NCBI GenBank assembly: GCA_013115135.1
Contig: JABANP010000018.1
Location: 62,001 to 126,000, forward strand
Length of the DNA stretch: 64,000 bases
Direction: 5' to 3'
Origin: Perkinsus olseni
Lineage: Eukaryota; Perkinsozoa; Perkinsida; Perkinsidae
The notes below the pieces were generated by a model that saw only the letters and a list, made by a program, of their open reading frames with translations, had not been told where the DNA came from and ran no database searches. Shown one piece after another: positions 22,726 to 34,749 of the stretch. How positions within the stretch are numbered: the first letter of the stretch is position 1; every line of letters starts with the position of its first letter. A program made the position numbers and the translations under genes.

Positions 22726-23554
22726 ATGGCAGTCTCCTCTCCTATGGCCTTCGCATCGGACCTGCAACCTCGACAAGGATCCAGCTCAATGCAATTGCAG
22801 TGGACCTTACCTGAAGCATCCTCCTTCGAGCTGGGGTACGACTCGGACGGCGACCTCATTCGTCCTGTAGAGCCTCGTGAGGTTCGCTACTCGGTCCGGT
22901 GTGAGCGCGAGTGTTCTGAGTTGAAGAGTGTAGGAGACCAGCTGTGGAACGGTGCTCTGTTCCTGGGGTGCTTCCTAGCGGCAAACCCTTCCTTGGTAGA
23001 TGGCAAGACTGTTCTTGAGCTCGCCTGCGGCGTCGGTGCTCTGGGTGGTCTTTACGAGGCCTTGGGGGTCAAACGAGCGATCCTCACGGACTACTCGTCG
23101 TCCGCCCTGTCGCTGTGCGAGGCCAACAACGTGGGTAATCCTGTAGTAGAGGTCAGCAAACTCGACTTCGAAGACCCTGGTACGTACTCGGAAGGCCTCG
23201 GGTGAGAGAGTGGATGTGATCTTAGCGGCCGATGTATGGTATGATTTTGGCATCAATGAGGCTCTCAGCGATGCCCTTCTGGCCCTCCTCTCGAGGTTCA
23301 AGGGGGCCAAGGCGCTACTGTGCTGTGAGGAGCGACTGAATATCATCCATCCCGCGGTACCACCCTGCGATGTTTTCGCGCAGGATTTCGTCGATAAGTA
23401 CGCGAGTGGCGACAACGCTCGCTTCCGCATTCGAGAGTTGCCATCGCCAGGAGACGTATCGAAGTACCTCCAGCTGACTGGCGAGGCACCGGGAAGCCTT
23501 CTGCGGCATTGTAAAGTATACGAAGTATCTTTATCGCCCCAAGGCTATTCGTGA
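22726..23554 (+). CDS. METTL21-type (PF10294 family) protein methyltransferase
   Basis: Class I SAM-dependent methyltransferase of the lysine-methylating group (METTL21/EEF2KMT-like). Before the fold is QLWNGALFLGCFL. Motif I is VLELACGVGALGG with the acidic end of strand 2 at ILTDYS. The post-motif segment DVILAADVWYDFG is the family's D-L/V-x-x-x-D hallmark. The open frame from 22726 stops at 23205, while the DVILAADVWYD segment lies in the next frame. Removing GTACGTACTCGGAAG (23180-23194) restores EDPASGERVDVILAAD, so this is either an extraordinarily short intron or an indel. It sits between zinc-finger copies A and B on the same strand. The substrate is not predictable. Confidence 0.85.
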
Positions 23555-23698
23555 GCTTTATGAAGAGTACTCATGCGTTTGGTTGAGTAATAAAATTTTT
23601 TCCTTGGCCTTTTTCCACTGTGAACTCCTCTCTGGTTGGGGTCATGAGTCTGCCGTTGACTTTACTTGTTGCTATCCTTTCACTAGTCTGTGTCTCTT

Positions 23699-25113
23699 AT
23701 GGCCTCCCCCTCTGAGGAGGACCGTGGCTTTTTTGCCGGTCGCGACAAGGACGGTTCATGGCGATGTACTCTATGTGATGTAGAGCGGTCATTTCCATGG
23801 GAGAATGCCTCATGCTTCCTCTGTCCAGATAACGGTCTGTTACGAAGGGATATTCTTATCCCACATGCAAGGCGAAAAGCATGCGAAGAACGTCCGCAAC
23901 CTCCAATGGGGAGAGCACGAGCGGCGGAGGAGGAGAGCCGGACAGGAGTTCCCGCGGGGTCGCACTCGAGTGCCGCGTCATCGTCGTAGTAGCTCGGCTT
24001 CTTCTCAGCCTCGCCCGTTGTTGACGTTGGAACGCCATCAACGTCTGAAAGTCATGCGGCCCGAGTGTAGGGATACGCAGGTGGAGGCTTCCGGGGAGCC
24101 CATGTGGAAGAAGGACCCTCAGTATAACGGCTTTAGGGACTTCTCCGAACAATGCTCGGAGCAGTTCTATCCAGGTAAACTCCTTGTGGGTATCCTCACG
24201 GAGTCGTTTTGGAGGTCAAATATTAGTGTCGTAGCATTATTAGGTGATCTAGGGTCGCGAAGGGGGCAGTCAGGATAGCATTCGCTGCGGGAAATACTCC
24301 ACTGGTCGAACCCTCCTCTCTTGCCCATTGCTTCAGATGGGAGGACCTTGGCTGGGTGCGGAGTCATACCTCCTCTTGACGAACGTCCTCCAAATACTTG
24401 GGGGGAGGCACCTGCCATGGCCGACGGCTGGGACATGGTGAGTCGGGCTGACGGACGGCAACCGCGGCATCCGCAGAGTGTCCAGTTGCGGCTACTGCTT
24501 CTAGTGGTCGTGCTACGGATACTTTAGCGCCGACCATGCATCTGCTCGATCAGACGACAAATGGACGGTATTGACTGTACCTTATCAGGTATGCCGCTTA
24601 TGCGATGCTCAACTCGGTGATTGGTATCAATGGTCGATGCACATGCAAGCCAAAAAACACCGGGCTAATGTCAAGTCCGGTAGATGGTCATTCGCCACTT
24701 TTTGGCAGAAACTCACAGTTGGCGAGGTAAGTCTGGTCCGACGAGACTGGCTCGTACCTCTTCCTGAGGGGCGCGGGAAGTCAACTCTTGTTGTTGTTGT
24801 TGATTATGGCCGAAGGGCGCGTGTTTGTTATGCGGCCTGTCTTTGCTGCGTGCAGAGGCTTTCTTTCGTGCGTCCTCAGTTCCCCTACTATTACGAACAC
24901 CTCACTGGCATCTGGACCATTGAGCCACCGTTTGATGACTTCAATGGGGATGTCTACGTGGAGCCGCTGGTGAAGAATGCCTACTGCAATCCTGATTACG
25001 AGCTAGGTCAGCACGGGTCCCTGACGCCTCTCGGCCTGGTCGAGTTTCCTTCGTCAGATAGAGAACAGGAGATGAGCCCGTTGGAACCCGGCCACGATGG
25101 AACGTGGATTTGA
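23699..25113 (+). CDS. Double U1-type zinc-finger protein, copy B (intact)
   Basis: Exons 23699-23779, 23829-24174, about 24334-24436, about 24589-24727 and about 24871-25113. The first finger is built across a 49-nt intron: CTLCD|ITVCYEGIFLSHMQGEKH (C-x2-C-x12-H-x5-H). The middle is Arg/Ser-rich, then KKDPQYNGFRDFSEQC and a Pro-rich acidic linker. The second finger is CRLCDAQLGDWYQWSMHMQA plus KKH. The C-terminal domain begins FPYYYEHLTGIWTIEPP, a signature shared by all three copies. The family name is unknown to me. The two fingers resemble those of U1-C and matrin-type RNA-binding proteins, which suggests an RNA or spliceosome role near the LUC7 genes; this is inference. Confidence 0.8.
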
Positions 25114-25125
25114 AGGCGTCGAGTT

Positions 25126-25648
25126 TCACATAGTGCTGAGCCGCTCCAGCCACGCCTCAACTGAGACCAAATTCAGTAGAAGCAAAGTTAGTTCATTACC
25201 GTTGAGAAGTCCATTTGTCACTCCGTACCGCGTTTCAGTATCAATTAAGAGTAAGGAATAGGAAACGTCTAAAACGGGGCGTCCTGAAGATTCCCTCACG
25301 TATCGTGCGCCACATCTGAGCAGGGCTCTGCCTTCCTCGTCGAGACTCCTGACGTGAAACGACTGCAACTCCAGTAGAGAGCCTCTCCTAGAGTGAATGG
25401 CTTCTTCTGAAGCCCAGCAGAGTTCTGCTATCATAGCGAACGACACTCCCGGTGAACGCTACAAGCCGGCTCCTTAGGACGGAAATTGCTCTGAGCAGCA
25501 ACTTGCCCTGGACGGCTTCCCGAGGCCGGTTGGCCTCCTCGAAGAAGCTCTTGCGCGTCATACGTGCACAGGTATCATAAGGATAGCCACCCAGTTGCGC
25601 GCGATTCGAACCAAGCGACAAGCGTGTCCCTCTAAAGTATTTCATCAC
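25126..25648 (-). CDS. Unrecognised minus-strand gene between zinc-finger copies B and C
   Basis: Two open minus frames overlap: 25388-25648, starting MMKYFRGTRLSLGSN and containing FFEEANRPREAVQGK, and 25126-25446, containing SLLELQSFHVRSLDEEG and VLDVSYSLLLIDTETRYG and ending SVEAWLERLSTM. Composition is protein-like and free of repeats. A frame change near 25,450 needs an intron or indel I could not place. Its stop lies 12 bp from the stop of copy B, so the two genes are convergent. No family is recognised. Confidence 0.45.
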
Positions 25649-25908
25649 GGGAAATTATTCTCTGCGAGCAAGCCTAGCTACGCCTATGCACTCAGGGTTA
25701 CATGAGAATGCTGTTATGACTAGAACGCTGACGTGCTCCCCTCTGCTGGTTGCGTAAAGCGTAGTGTGTGAGCTAAGCCTAATAGGGCTTCCTCCTCGCT
25801 ACGTTTCCGCTGCATTCGTTCGCGTAATGGGAAATGTCTTCACACGGCATATGGTGGTGCGTCACAGAGGTGTCTGGTAGTTGTCTTGTTTCTCAATTGC
25901 CAAGGTCC

Positions 25909-27107
25909 ATGGCGATTGCATCAGCGGATGTAGCCAAGCTAGGTTTCTACGCGGGCCCGACTGTGGAAGGCTCGTGGGTGTGCACCCTGTGTGAGGTGAG
26001 ATGACGACAAGTTGTCTAACGAACCCGTTATTCTGCTGGCGTCAGCCCAGATCAGATGTTTTCCTAGTCTCACCATCGATACCATGAGGGTTTCACTTGT
26101 CTCTTTAGATCTGAATCACCACTCCCGCGTCCGCTGCAGGCGTATGAAGCGGTTCCTGCACTTTGGTTTCTTGTGCACTGAGCTTCCAGTATTCCTGTAG
26201 GCCATCAGGTGACGGTGTGGAGTGACTATCACTTTCTGACTCACATGAATGGCAAAAATCACAGCAAGAGAGTCAACATGGGAGGATGGCAGCAACAGAA
26301 CAGCCGTGAACCTCCCTCATTAGGCCGCACGGAAGTACCAAGTCTTATCATCAGGAACCGCTGCGCCATCGGCGGAGAACAAGGCGAGCGAATCCGATGT
26401 TCACCCTGAGACTTCGCAAGGAGAGCTCGAGGACTTCGACCAGCAGTGTGCGCAGCAATTCTTCTCCAGTAGCATACTTTCGTCGAGAAGATACTCGGAT
26501 ATGTTTGGTGTACTTCAGGCACGGGAACGCTGATCACTACCAGTGTGATCGACCCTCTCCGGGAGGATCCTCACCCGTTCGAATCCGCACCAGCCCATAA
26601 CGATGATAACATCGTAAACTGCGCTAGATCGGCACGCGTAGTGGCTCATGGCTTCCTCGCGAGAAGTCAAGTTGGAACCCTTTCAAGGCGGTATTGCTTA
26701 GTGCTCGATCGCTCAGAGGGGCAGAAATTCTTTCTCCCTGAACTCCGCTTCATGCCGGCGCGCGGTCCCGAGAACCCATTTTCAGACCTGCGAACTGTGC
26801 GAGTCGTCCCTCCCTTCCTGGCAGCGTTGGAAAGTTCATTTCCAAAGCGATCATCACAAGTCTCGTGTGAGGGCGGGAAGGTGGACCCACGCGCAGATAT
26901 GGCAAAGGCTGACAGCCGGCGAGGTGAGATCCGGTGCACACTCCTCGATAACACCTGGGTATTCATCTCCACTCCATTACGGTTCAGTTCCAGTACTACT
27001 ACGAGTACCTTACCGGCGTGTGGACGCTAGAGTGTCCCGTTGGCAGCTTTCCTCGAGGCGGAGTCTTAGCTATACCGCTTGAAGCCAATGGTGGCGGTAG
27101 GACTTGA
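25909..27107 (+). CDS. Double U1-type zinc-finger protein, copy C (intact)
   Basis: Exons 25909-25995, about 26209-26308, 26358-26490, 26519-26610, about 26782-26923 and about 26989-27107. The first finger is CTLCE|VTVWSDYHFLTH plus MNGKNH. A linker holds LEDFDQQCAQQFF (matching FSEQCSEQFY of copy B), then VIDPLREDPHPFESAP. The second finger is CELCESSLPSWQRWKVHFQ plus SDHH. The final exon is FQYYYEYLTGVWTLECP. Both fingers keep the C-x2-C-x12-H-x5-H spacing. The sequence has diverged well beyond copies A and B, so the triplication is not recent. Confidence 0.78.
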
Positions 27108-27922
27108 ATTGAATCGTCAGTAGCTCTATTCTCCATCGATCAGATGCCAGTGACTTCTTCCCCGAAGATTCCTGAGGGCGCGACTACCTTCGACGGAGTT
27201 GATAGATCCACATATCTCTTTTCTCTCGAGCGCATCACTCGACCATTTACTTGCGTGAAGGTCCCCCTCGTGTTCGCAATATTTGCGGCTCACCTCTCTA
27301 TGAGCACTCGCGCTCAACGTCACCACTCCATGGCGATCCTGCTGTTCAGTAGGTTCCTAGTACCATTGCCTACCACACTGGCAGTCTCGATGCCTGATTA
27401 TATGATGAGGTTTTGTTGGCGTGTACTTTCGTGTTTCAGAACTAGTATCTTAGCCTGGCCTATTCTAAGTCGTTGTAGTCCGGTGGAAGGCTAGGTGTGT
27501 TCAGTAACTCTGTGTTGAGCTGTGGTGATGAGTGTCGACATTCACTACTGTGGGTACCAAGGGTAGAGGCTGGTACTCACAACGTGTAACATACATATCA
27601 CCTGGGTTCGGTTACAGCCTGTAGCCTTACCAATATGCACGGAAATCAGTCGTACGAATGAATCTTGTGAGCGCGGTGCTGTCAACGAAGGGAGCGTAGT
27701 TGCCGAGAGCTGCGGGTCGGTCCTTGCTGCTACTATATGTATCTCCCGATTGTTTCTGCTGGCAATACAAGGCACCCTCCGAACTGAAGAAGTCTTATTT
27801 GACGATTCGTTTTCCGTGCAGCTTAGTTTTTACATACAGACAGTTACACAGTCAAAAGTACCTCGAGCCTCGCTCCCAAAGGAATGTTCCGCGCGTTACC
27901 AGTGTGACACTGGCAATGTCGC
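27108..27922. other. Intergenic
   Basis: No recognisable gene. Open frames on plus (27144-27494, 27750-27944) show no motif or matching splice pairs. Confidence 0.35.
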
Positions 27923-28800
27923 TTATGGCCTCTCGTTCGTCTGAGACGAACCGCCTCTATCCTCAGCTACATCTCCGTCGATTATATCTTCATCGCAGCG
28001 ATGGCATTCCTCGAAGCATCTACAATGTGACTCATCTCTTGATGAGCAGTATCTTAGAAATCTGTTGTTGAACGATCGCGTAGGAAGCGTTTCTACGCGA
28101 TTGACAGGAGGCTTGATGATCACCTGAGTCCGCTGCTATCGGTAGGGAGTCGAAGTGTCCGAGGGGCCAACGTGTATTTCATGAGGGCGTTCACGTCGAA
28201 CGCGTAACCTCTAACGCGGCACTCACACTGGTTGTGTCCCGAACGCTATCCGAGTAGCGCCCGAATGTGAGCAGCATCCCCAGACACGGAATCCCCTTGC
28301 ATGTACAGCTCATAGAGGAAGTCCTCGGCCTCACCATGCTCGTACCTGATGAGCAAGTGACAAAATAGAGGCAAAAATGCTCTTCATCACTTGCGTGCCA
28401 CGCAAGTCCGTGACATGTCCAACGACATGTCAGGTACTTTGCTCTCATATTTGGCTGAACTACTTCGTGATTGGTCCAAAAGTGGAGCTACGAAGTACAC
28501 AACCTCGGCCAATCGGTACCGTGCGCTGTCTCAACCAGCGATTCATCACAATAATGACGCTCACGTACGAACTTGGCGCCCTTAACCGAAACTATTGAAA
28601 AGAAGTAAGCTCCTTTCTTGGCTCGCCGAATAAGGAACACAATTACTGGTGGTCAGTGCGGACAGGCGCCGAGTAGGACATCTCGACCGCATCACGTTTT
28701 GGGTCGACACACGAGTAAATGACTTCGTAGACTATGAGATCTGCGAAAAGCACCGGGAGACTGTCTTCCAGAGACAGCGATGAAGACAGCTGACGTGATT
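27923..28800 (-). CDS. Unrecognised multi-exon gene, minus strand
   Basis: Five protein-like segments follow each other on minus: LSLEDSLPVLFADLIVYEVI (28,700s), KGAYFFSIVSVKGAKFVRER (28,560s), YEHGEAEDFLYELYMQGDSV (28,330s), GYAFDVNALMKYTLAPRTLR (28,200s), and a Cys/Asp-rich end with FEECHRCDEDIIDGD stopping at 27923. They lie in different frames, with CAG/GT-type joins between some of them. No domain is recognised and the start was not found. Perfect hairpins at 28389-28407 and 28411-28432 lie in the intron between the second and third segments. Confidence 0.5.
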
Positions 28801-28890
28801 TCGGGGGAGCACGCTAAAGCTTAGAACATCTGGACCCGAACTCCGGGTTTCGGTCTTAAGATCTCTGCCAGCATTAGATTCTCCAATTTG

Positions 28891-30296
28891 ATGCTCCGAG
28901 TACTTTACCTCGTCTCGGCGTTCCTAGTTATTTCGGAGGCAGACGTTGCCCGACGACCGGACGATTGTATCCATCAGTAAAGCCTCGACACCCCCTTCAG
29001 CATTCCTCGAATCAATTTCATCTTCCCCAGCTTCATTACAGTCGGCGTCGGTCTCATCCTTCGTGGACGTACGTTCGGTACCGGACATGGTGGCTGACCG
29101 CGTTGGCGCCAGACGATTGAGCTCCACCGAGGAGGCGGTCGTGGATTGCCTATCGAACGAGCTGGCGGTGGATAGCATGTTCACTGTGGGAGTGCAGGTC
29201 ATTAACACAGCCTCAGTAGACTGCGAATCTACTCGAGAAGAGCTGTGCGAGTACTTGGCCGATGCTTGTGAAAATTTGGGGCTTGAAGTTATCTGCGAGC
29301 CCAACTTCGCCGTGGAACTGAACGGCGGCTTGGTTGAGGAAGCCGTCCGAGCCCTGCCGTTGGCCGAGCTCAATGTAAATGATGAGCACTCCGAGAGGCA
29401 GTGGAACCTGGAATTAATCGGCATGAATGAAGCCTGGGAGGCGCTGGAGGACCGCTCACTGCGAGAGGTCGTCGTAGCCGTCGTTGACACGGGCGTTGAC
29501 TACCGCCATAAGGATCATGTTCGCATATGAGAACTGCTCCCACGGTTATAACTTCGTCAATGGCAATAGTGACGTCAGCGATGTTCAGGGCCACGGCACA
29601 TCCTGTGCCGGTATACTCGGCGCCGTCACGAATGATGGAGTCGGAATAGCGGGTATTGCACCGGTGAAAATCATGGCTGTGAGAGCATTCGATTCCGATG
29701 GTAGGGGTGGTGTCGCAAATGGTATAAAAGCTTTGAATTATGCTGTCGAAAACGGAGCGGATTTGTCATCTCATTCCTACGCCACATCTAGCTACTCTTC
29801 GGCAGCCCAAATGGCAGTCACCAGAGCTGCTCAACAAGGTCATCTCATCATATCCATTGCAGGCAACGATGGCTCGGACATCAGCGTCAATAAGCGGTAC
29901 CCGTGCGCTTACACCGAGGATGCCGAGATGTTGTGTGTTGCCTCTAGCAACAGTTTGGATCAACTCGCATCTCACAGCAACTACGCGCCCTTCGTCGATC
30001 TCGCCGCCCCCGGGGAGCATGTATTCGTGACTGAGCGCAATAATGGGTATACTTCGAAAAGTGGTACGTCGATGGCCGGTCCGCAGGTCGCCGGTGCTGC
30101 CGCTCTTCTGTACGGTCTTGGACTCTCTGGAAGTGATGTCAGGAGCTCGTTATTGGCCTCCGTCGACCCTCTGACTGATGTTTCTGGCAATAAAATTGCC
30201 GACTTCGGTCGATTGAACGTCGCGAAGGCCGTTGAAGTCGCTTCAACTAAACCTACTGTTCCTCCCAAAAAGGTTCGTTCAGTCGGTGTTTGTTAG
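28891..30296 (+). CDS. Subtilisin-like serine protease (subtilase), frame-broken
   Basis: Secreted-type S8 protease. The ATG at 28891 begins a hydrophobic leader (MLRVLYLVSAFLVISEA) that fits a signal peptide but is one base out of frame with the prodomain frame (28946-29527). The catalytic triad is present: Asp in VVDTGVDYRHKD, His in GHGTSCAGILGA, Ser in SGTSMAGPQVAGAA, and the oxyanion Asn in AGNDGSD. At about 29,515-29,530 the frame shifts, and the loop that normally separates the Asp strand from HGYNFVNGNSD is missing roughly 25 residues. The mature domain then runs open to 30296. No intron repairs either break cleanly, so this is a decaying copy, or the assembly or splicing is unresolved. 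The prodomain frame contains an I9-like SAVDCES/ELCEYLADACEN section. Confidence 0.8.
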
Positions 30297-32065
30297 AGAG
30301 TCTTGACACTTTTGTAATAGCAAAGCTCTGAGCCTCAGAACTCAGAATCTGAGGGTATCTGTCGCATACGACAGGTCGTAGGGCTCATCTTAACGACTCT
30401 CTTCTTTACTTTCTGTGTTGATATCGCTATCTGCTGTGGTAGAGTATTATACCGCAGCTTTCACTAAAATACCCTTTTTATCAGTCGTATCCGTACTGTA
30501 CGTCGCGCGATGATGGTCCACTCACTTTAGAACGTAGGCCAGTTGTTGCACACACAAACATAAGATGTATCCCTAACTTTCATATCCCAACTAATCTTGG
30601 TGGCGTTATCAGTGGGCCGGACAGGTTCTGAAATCATCACCTAGAAAGTTGTAGGATCGACCTCACCTGAGTTGTAAGAGAAAAATTCAGGGGCAATTCT
30701 CGCGATTCTTATATCCTTGTGGATGTGGAATCACGAGACAGATCACTGGATATAGTTACCGGGCTTGTAATACAGGCGGTAAGCATGCAGTCGTATCGTC
30801 TTATTGTCATCGAAACAGTCCTATTGTCTGACTGTCGCATGTTCTAACTGTGAGTATCTCACAGAACACTCATATCGCCAGATTACATGAGCTGCGTATA
30901 AATTATGACGCGCACTGTGTATGATAGTATCATAATTATACGGTATAACTCGGGACCGCCTGAGACTACCTGTCACGGGCACGTTAGCTCATCCCAGCCC
31001 TTACCCCTGTCCCGCAGGGAATCAGCGTTGTGATACCACGGCCCGGGCTACGATCTGCATACGAAAAGTTCGGGGCACGAGTGAACCTATTAGGTTCAAC
31101 CTAGCCCGCGCAGCTCGAGTCGCGCTCGAGTGACTATTTCGTGCCCTAATCATCAAGATACTATGGTTGCTGTGTCGCCTCGTTTCTCGGTGCATCGAAG
31201 CCCGGTCACATCGCATAGGTTGTAGTGGGTCGAAGGTCCGCTAGGACAGCAAACTCCACATGGACTATTCTGGGGTCGGTGCTCTCGGAGCGAAAGAAGG
31301 CTCACTCCTGTCGTAGATTCTGATTATTATCTGCGTTCATCTTAGGTGCTGAATTTGCATAACGACAAAGCATCGATCATAAATAATAACAAATATGATG
31401 AATGAGACATGGTGAGCACGAGGAAGGGGATTACAATTGGCAGTAGTCTTATAGTACTATTCTCCGATGAATTGTAGATAGATTTTTACCGTAAATGAGG
31501 CTTTCACTGGACGGCAGACTGTGAGTACGTTTGAGTGTGTGGGCTACTTTTGTGTGAAATTTGTGGTACTACAGAAATGTATGTGGTGTCGTGTTCAGTG
31601 AACACTGTTCACCCGTTTCCTGTCGGATAAAATGTCCTCGGAAACTAGTCCCATGAGTCGCACACAGAACCGCAACTCGGACTCGCAAAAGTTTCGCCGA
31701 CCGAGCGCTCAGCCAATCGCTACAATATTATAGGTATATCCGTATCCTTGATCTGGTTGAGGACGTCAAGATTAATCCTATCAACAGGGACGCGGCCTCG
31801 CGCGGTTTGTACGCGCAAAACTAGCACGAAATACATCATAATCAGTGAGGCGTCCTTCCCTCTGGCATCTAAGCCTTATGCGGCATCCGTCTTGTAACTG
31901 CTGCAACGTCAGTTCTACTACTCTTGAACGCAAGCCTGGTTACGGAGCGGTAGAGTAAAGCTGAAGCACAATTCTGTGTGACTGAAGTCGGTATCGCTTG
32001 GCAGCCTCATAATAAAAGTAGGAAACGGTCAGTGGAACTTTGAGGCATCCTCGTGTACATAACAA
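30297..32065. other. Intergenic, hairpin-rich
   Basis: About 1.8 kb with no credible gene on either strand. It has short perfect inverted repeats, such as CTGTCGCATACGACAG near 30,358 and GTGTTCAGTGAACAC at 31591-31605. Confidence 0.5.
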
Positions 32066-33650
32066 CTAATATCGAGAACGGATGTATCCAGGCAGGGGCA
32101 AGTCCAGGGCCCTCGTGTCGAGAACGTCTTCCGTCACCTCGTCAAGCGTACGGCAGCCCATCAACCTCATGCTGACGATGATGTCTTGGTGGAGGATGTC
32201 AGCAAGTCTGGCAATCCCCTCCTCACCAAAGGCAGCCATGGCAGTCATGAAGGGCCTACCCATTCCCACCGCACGAGCCCCTAAGGCGATACACTTCAGA
32301 ATATCTGTTCCTCGACGGACGCCGCCATCCACGAAGACTGAGAATTCAGGATCATCTCTGCCTAGCCACCCAACCTGACACACACAGACCCATACCGCTA
32401 CCGTCATCAGTACTGCGTGCTCACCTTCTTAAGGGCGCGGGTGCATTCGTATAGGAGTTGTACGGCACTCTTCACTGTATCGATCTGCCTCGCTCCGTGG
32501 TTTGAAATCACAATTCCTCGGATGGACAGGCTTCCCCGTTCTGTGTAAGCCTTCAGGGCATCAGCGGCTGAGACGAGAATACATTGTGCCGAGCATGGAA
32601 CCTGGGCCATCTGCGAAAGATGAGAATCGCACTCACGAGAAGTTATCCCTTTGAGGAAGATATCGATGCCCCTGCCGCGAGCTTTCGCCTTCGCTTTGGT
32701 TGCTCTGGTCAACTCAGCCACACTGTCCCAGTCCATCGACAAAGCCAGATATGGGGAGACGGCCATCGAGTACCCGGATGCTTTAGGGCCACCGTTCTGC
32801 GAAACTTTGTGGCGCATATCCCTCTCCCTCAAGCCCACGCCAGGGCAGTCGACAGTAATAAACATGGCAGTGAAGCCCGAGTTGACCACTCGAGTGATCA
32901 TTCTGTCAGTAATAGTGGCGTTTGGGTGAACACAAAGCTGATACCATCTCGGCAGCGAATCTCCCATTGAAGCTACGATGTCTCTCAAACCTGAGAATGA
33001 TAGCCTCACAGTTATACAGCAGGGGTACAGTGAACCCACCACAGCTGGCGAGGGACGGCACCATATACCCCATAGCCACACCACATTTACTGACACCTCT
33101 AGCCATGCATTTTTCACCTACGAGCCGCGAAATCATTTCGCCGAAATGTGAGCCAAGCGTACCGTCTTTGTGGAACAGCTTCCCCATGGCTACACCCGTG
33201 ACGTAAAATGGCACATCAAAGGAGTGGCCCAACACGGTCGTAGCGCATGTGACGCGGCTGACGTTACGGAGTACTCGAGGAAGCAACGCTATTCTGAGGG
33301 GTATAGAACACAGGAACTACCCAGTCGGGGTCGCCGCGTACCGAGAAAACATGGCCTCGTTCTCCTGGAAAGTGAACTCATCGCCAGCCCCCGAGTAGAG
33401 ATAGTCCCAGCTCTCCTGTGGGAGCTTACCTGAAGGGGAGAGGTTCTGTTGATAACGAGTTGGCAAGCCGCCCAAATCTCATGCTACTTCTCGCCACGGT
33501 CTTGAAATCCATAGCATTGAGCATCATATTCACGGTCACGCCTTGCTGCCGATGGCATGTCACAGAGGATTCCTCGACCGTATCAGCTACCAAAGGCCGC
33601 AGACTGTTGGAGGCTGGCATTACTCCAGGAGAACGCTTCTGGCTGACCAA
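32066..33650 (-). CDS. FMN-dependent alpha-hydroxy-acid dehydrogenase (L-lactate/glycolate oxidase family)
   Basis: Oxidises 2-hydroxy acids with FMN. Exons: start uncertain to 33488, 33342-33429, 33163-33293, 33043-33117, 32637-32990, 32425-32567 and 32066-32374, with introns of 45-69 nt. Family landmarks in order: DFKTVARSKLPQESWDYLYS with SGAGDE, LLPRVLRNVSRV, SLPRWYQLCVH, FITVDCPGVGLRERDMRH, GIVISNHGARQ (the His-Gly-x-Arg catalytic motif) and FVDGGVRRGTDILKCIALGA with GMGRPF for FMN phosphate binding. The C-terminal motif DVLDTRALDLPLPG closes the barrel. No cytochrome b5 domain is visible. The start could be the ATG at about 33650 or a later one. One intron (33118-33162) is 45 nt, stop-free, and carries ATTTCGCGGC. 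Confidence 0.9.
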
Positions 33651-33834
33651 GAGAGATTAACTCCGTGCGGTGCACACAGGTGTGATGGACGGCTTTACCA
33701 GGAGTACGGCAACTAGGGGGACCCGCTGCGTCACGCTTCGCGATAGACGAACGCATGCGTGCAGAGTCTGCAACCCCGTCTGCACTGAAGACGGGGTTGC
33801 GAGCGAGCGTCGCCCTACAACGGTGCGCCTTAAT

Positions 33835-34015
33835 ATCGGCACCCCCATTGGTCCCAGTGCCTGATTGGGGGGTCACTGTCATGGGGGTCACTGTCCAGTA
33901 ATTCGAGATCGAAACTGGGGCCAGGCTAAGCCTGGCAGGCTTGCTATCACTCATACATCCACTCCACGAGTGCGACCGAGGATGGCTCGACGGCATGCGT
34001 CCCCTCTTATCTTCC
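33835..34015 (-). repeat. Dispersed repeat, copy 1 (inverted relative to 63280-63445)
   Basis: About 165 bp match the reverse complement of 63280-63445 at roughly 90% by eye. Shared words include CCCATTGGTCCCAGTGCCTG, CATCACTCATACATCCACTC (here with CTATCACTC) and GATGGCTCGACGGCATGCGT. No terminal repeats or coding capacity are seen. This copy contains a hairpin GCCAGGCTAAGCCTGGC (33920-33936) that the other lacks. Confidence 0.85.
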
Positions 34016-34749
34016 TCCTCCTGTTACGCCCATTTCTCCGCCTAGTGAGAGCACCAGCTCAGATACCGGCATTCTTTGCAGCAACGGTGCTGCCATCTGA
34101 GCGCAAACGCGCGGCTATCGCTAGAGTAGGCAGAGAATTTCTCACCAATTTACACCGTCTTCACCTAGAGAACTAACACTTCAATTCGAAAATTTCGAAT
34201 TAAGAGTGGAGGTCCGATTTCAAACTGAACTCCCAACTTTTGAAAATTTACCAACTTGGCGTTCTCGACTCATTTGAACGACGTTATTGACGTCATTCCA
34301 ACGTGGATTTCACAATTCCAAATTGGACACTGGTGCTCGTTGATTGGAGTTGAGCTGTCTCGCAATTGGCTTCGCCCCTCACACACTTGCACTTATACGT
34401 CAAGGGCTTTCTGCGCGTTGAACTTGGTTGGGAGTCAACAGTGGCACACAACGGGCGCAAACACATGCGTGAAGACCTAGTTTCAAAGACGTGTCTCGAG
34501 GTAACGAGGGATACTGGTGGTTCCCAAGGGAGCTCGATGAGCGAAGTAAGGGTAGACGACCTTTCAAATCTTGAGGGAAACTGGACGCACCTAAAGCTGG
34601 CGAGAAAGTTCAGGCACGTCGCTGCCACTTGAGTACGCAACTCCGAGCCATCAAGGAAAGCGCAAGTCCTTGAGAATGTGGTACATGCTTTCAGCCCCAA
34701 AGTCGAGGCCAGTGCCCTAAGGCAGCGAGGGTGCCAACGAAACACATCG

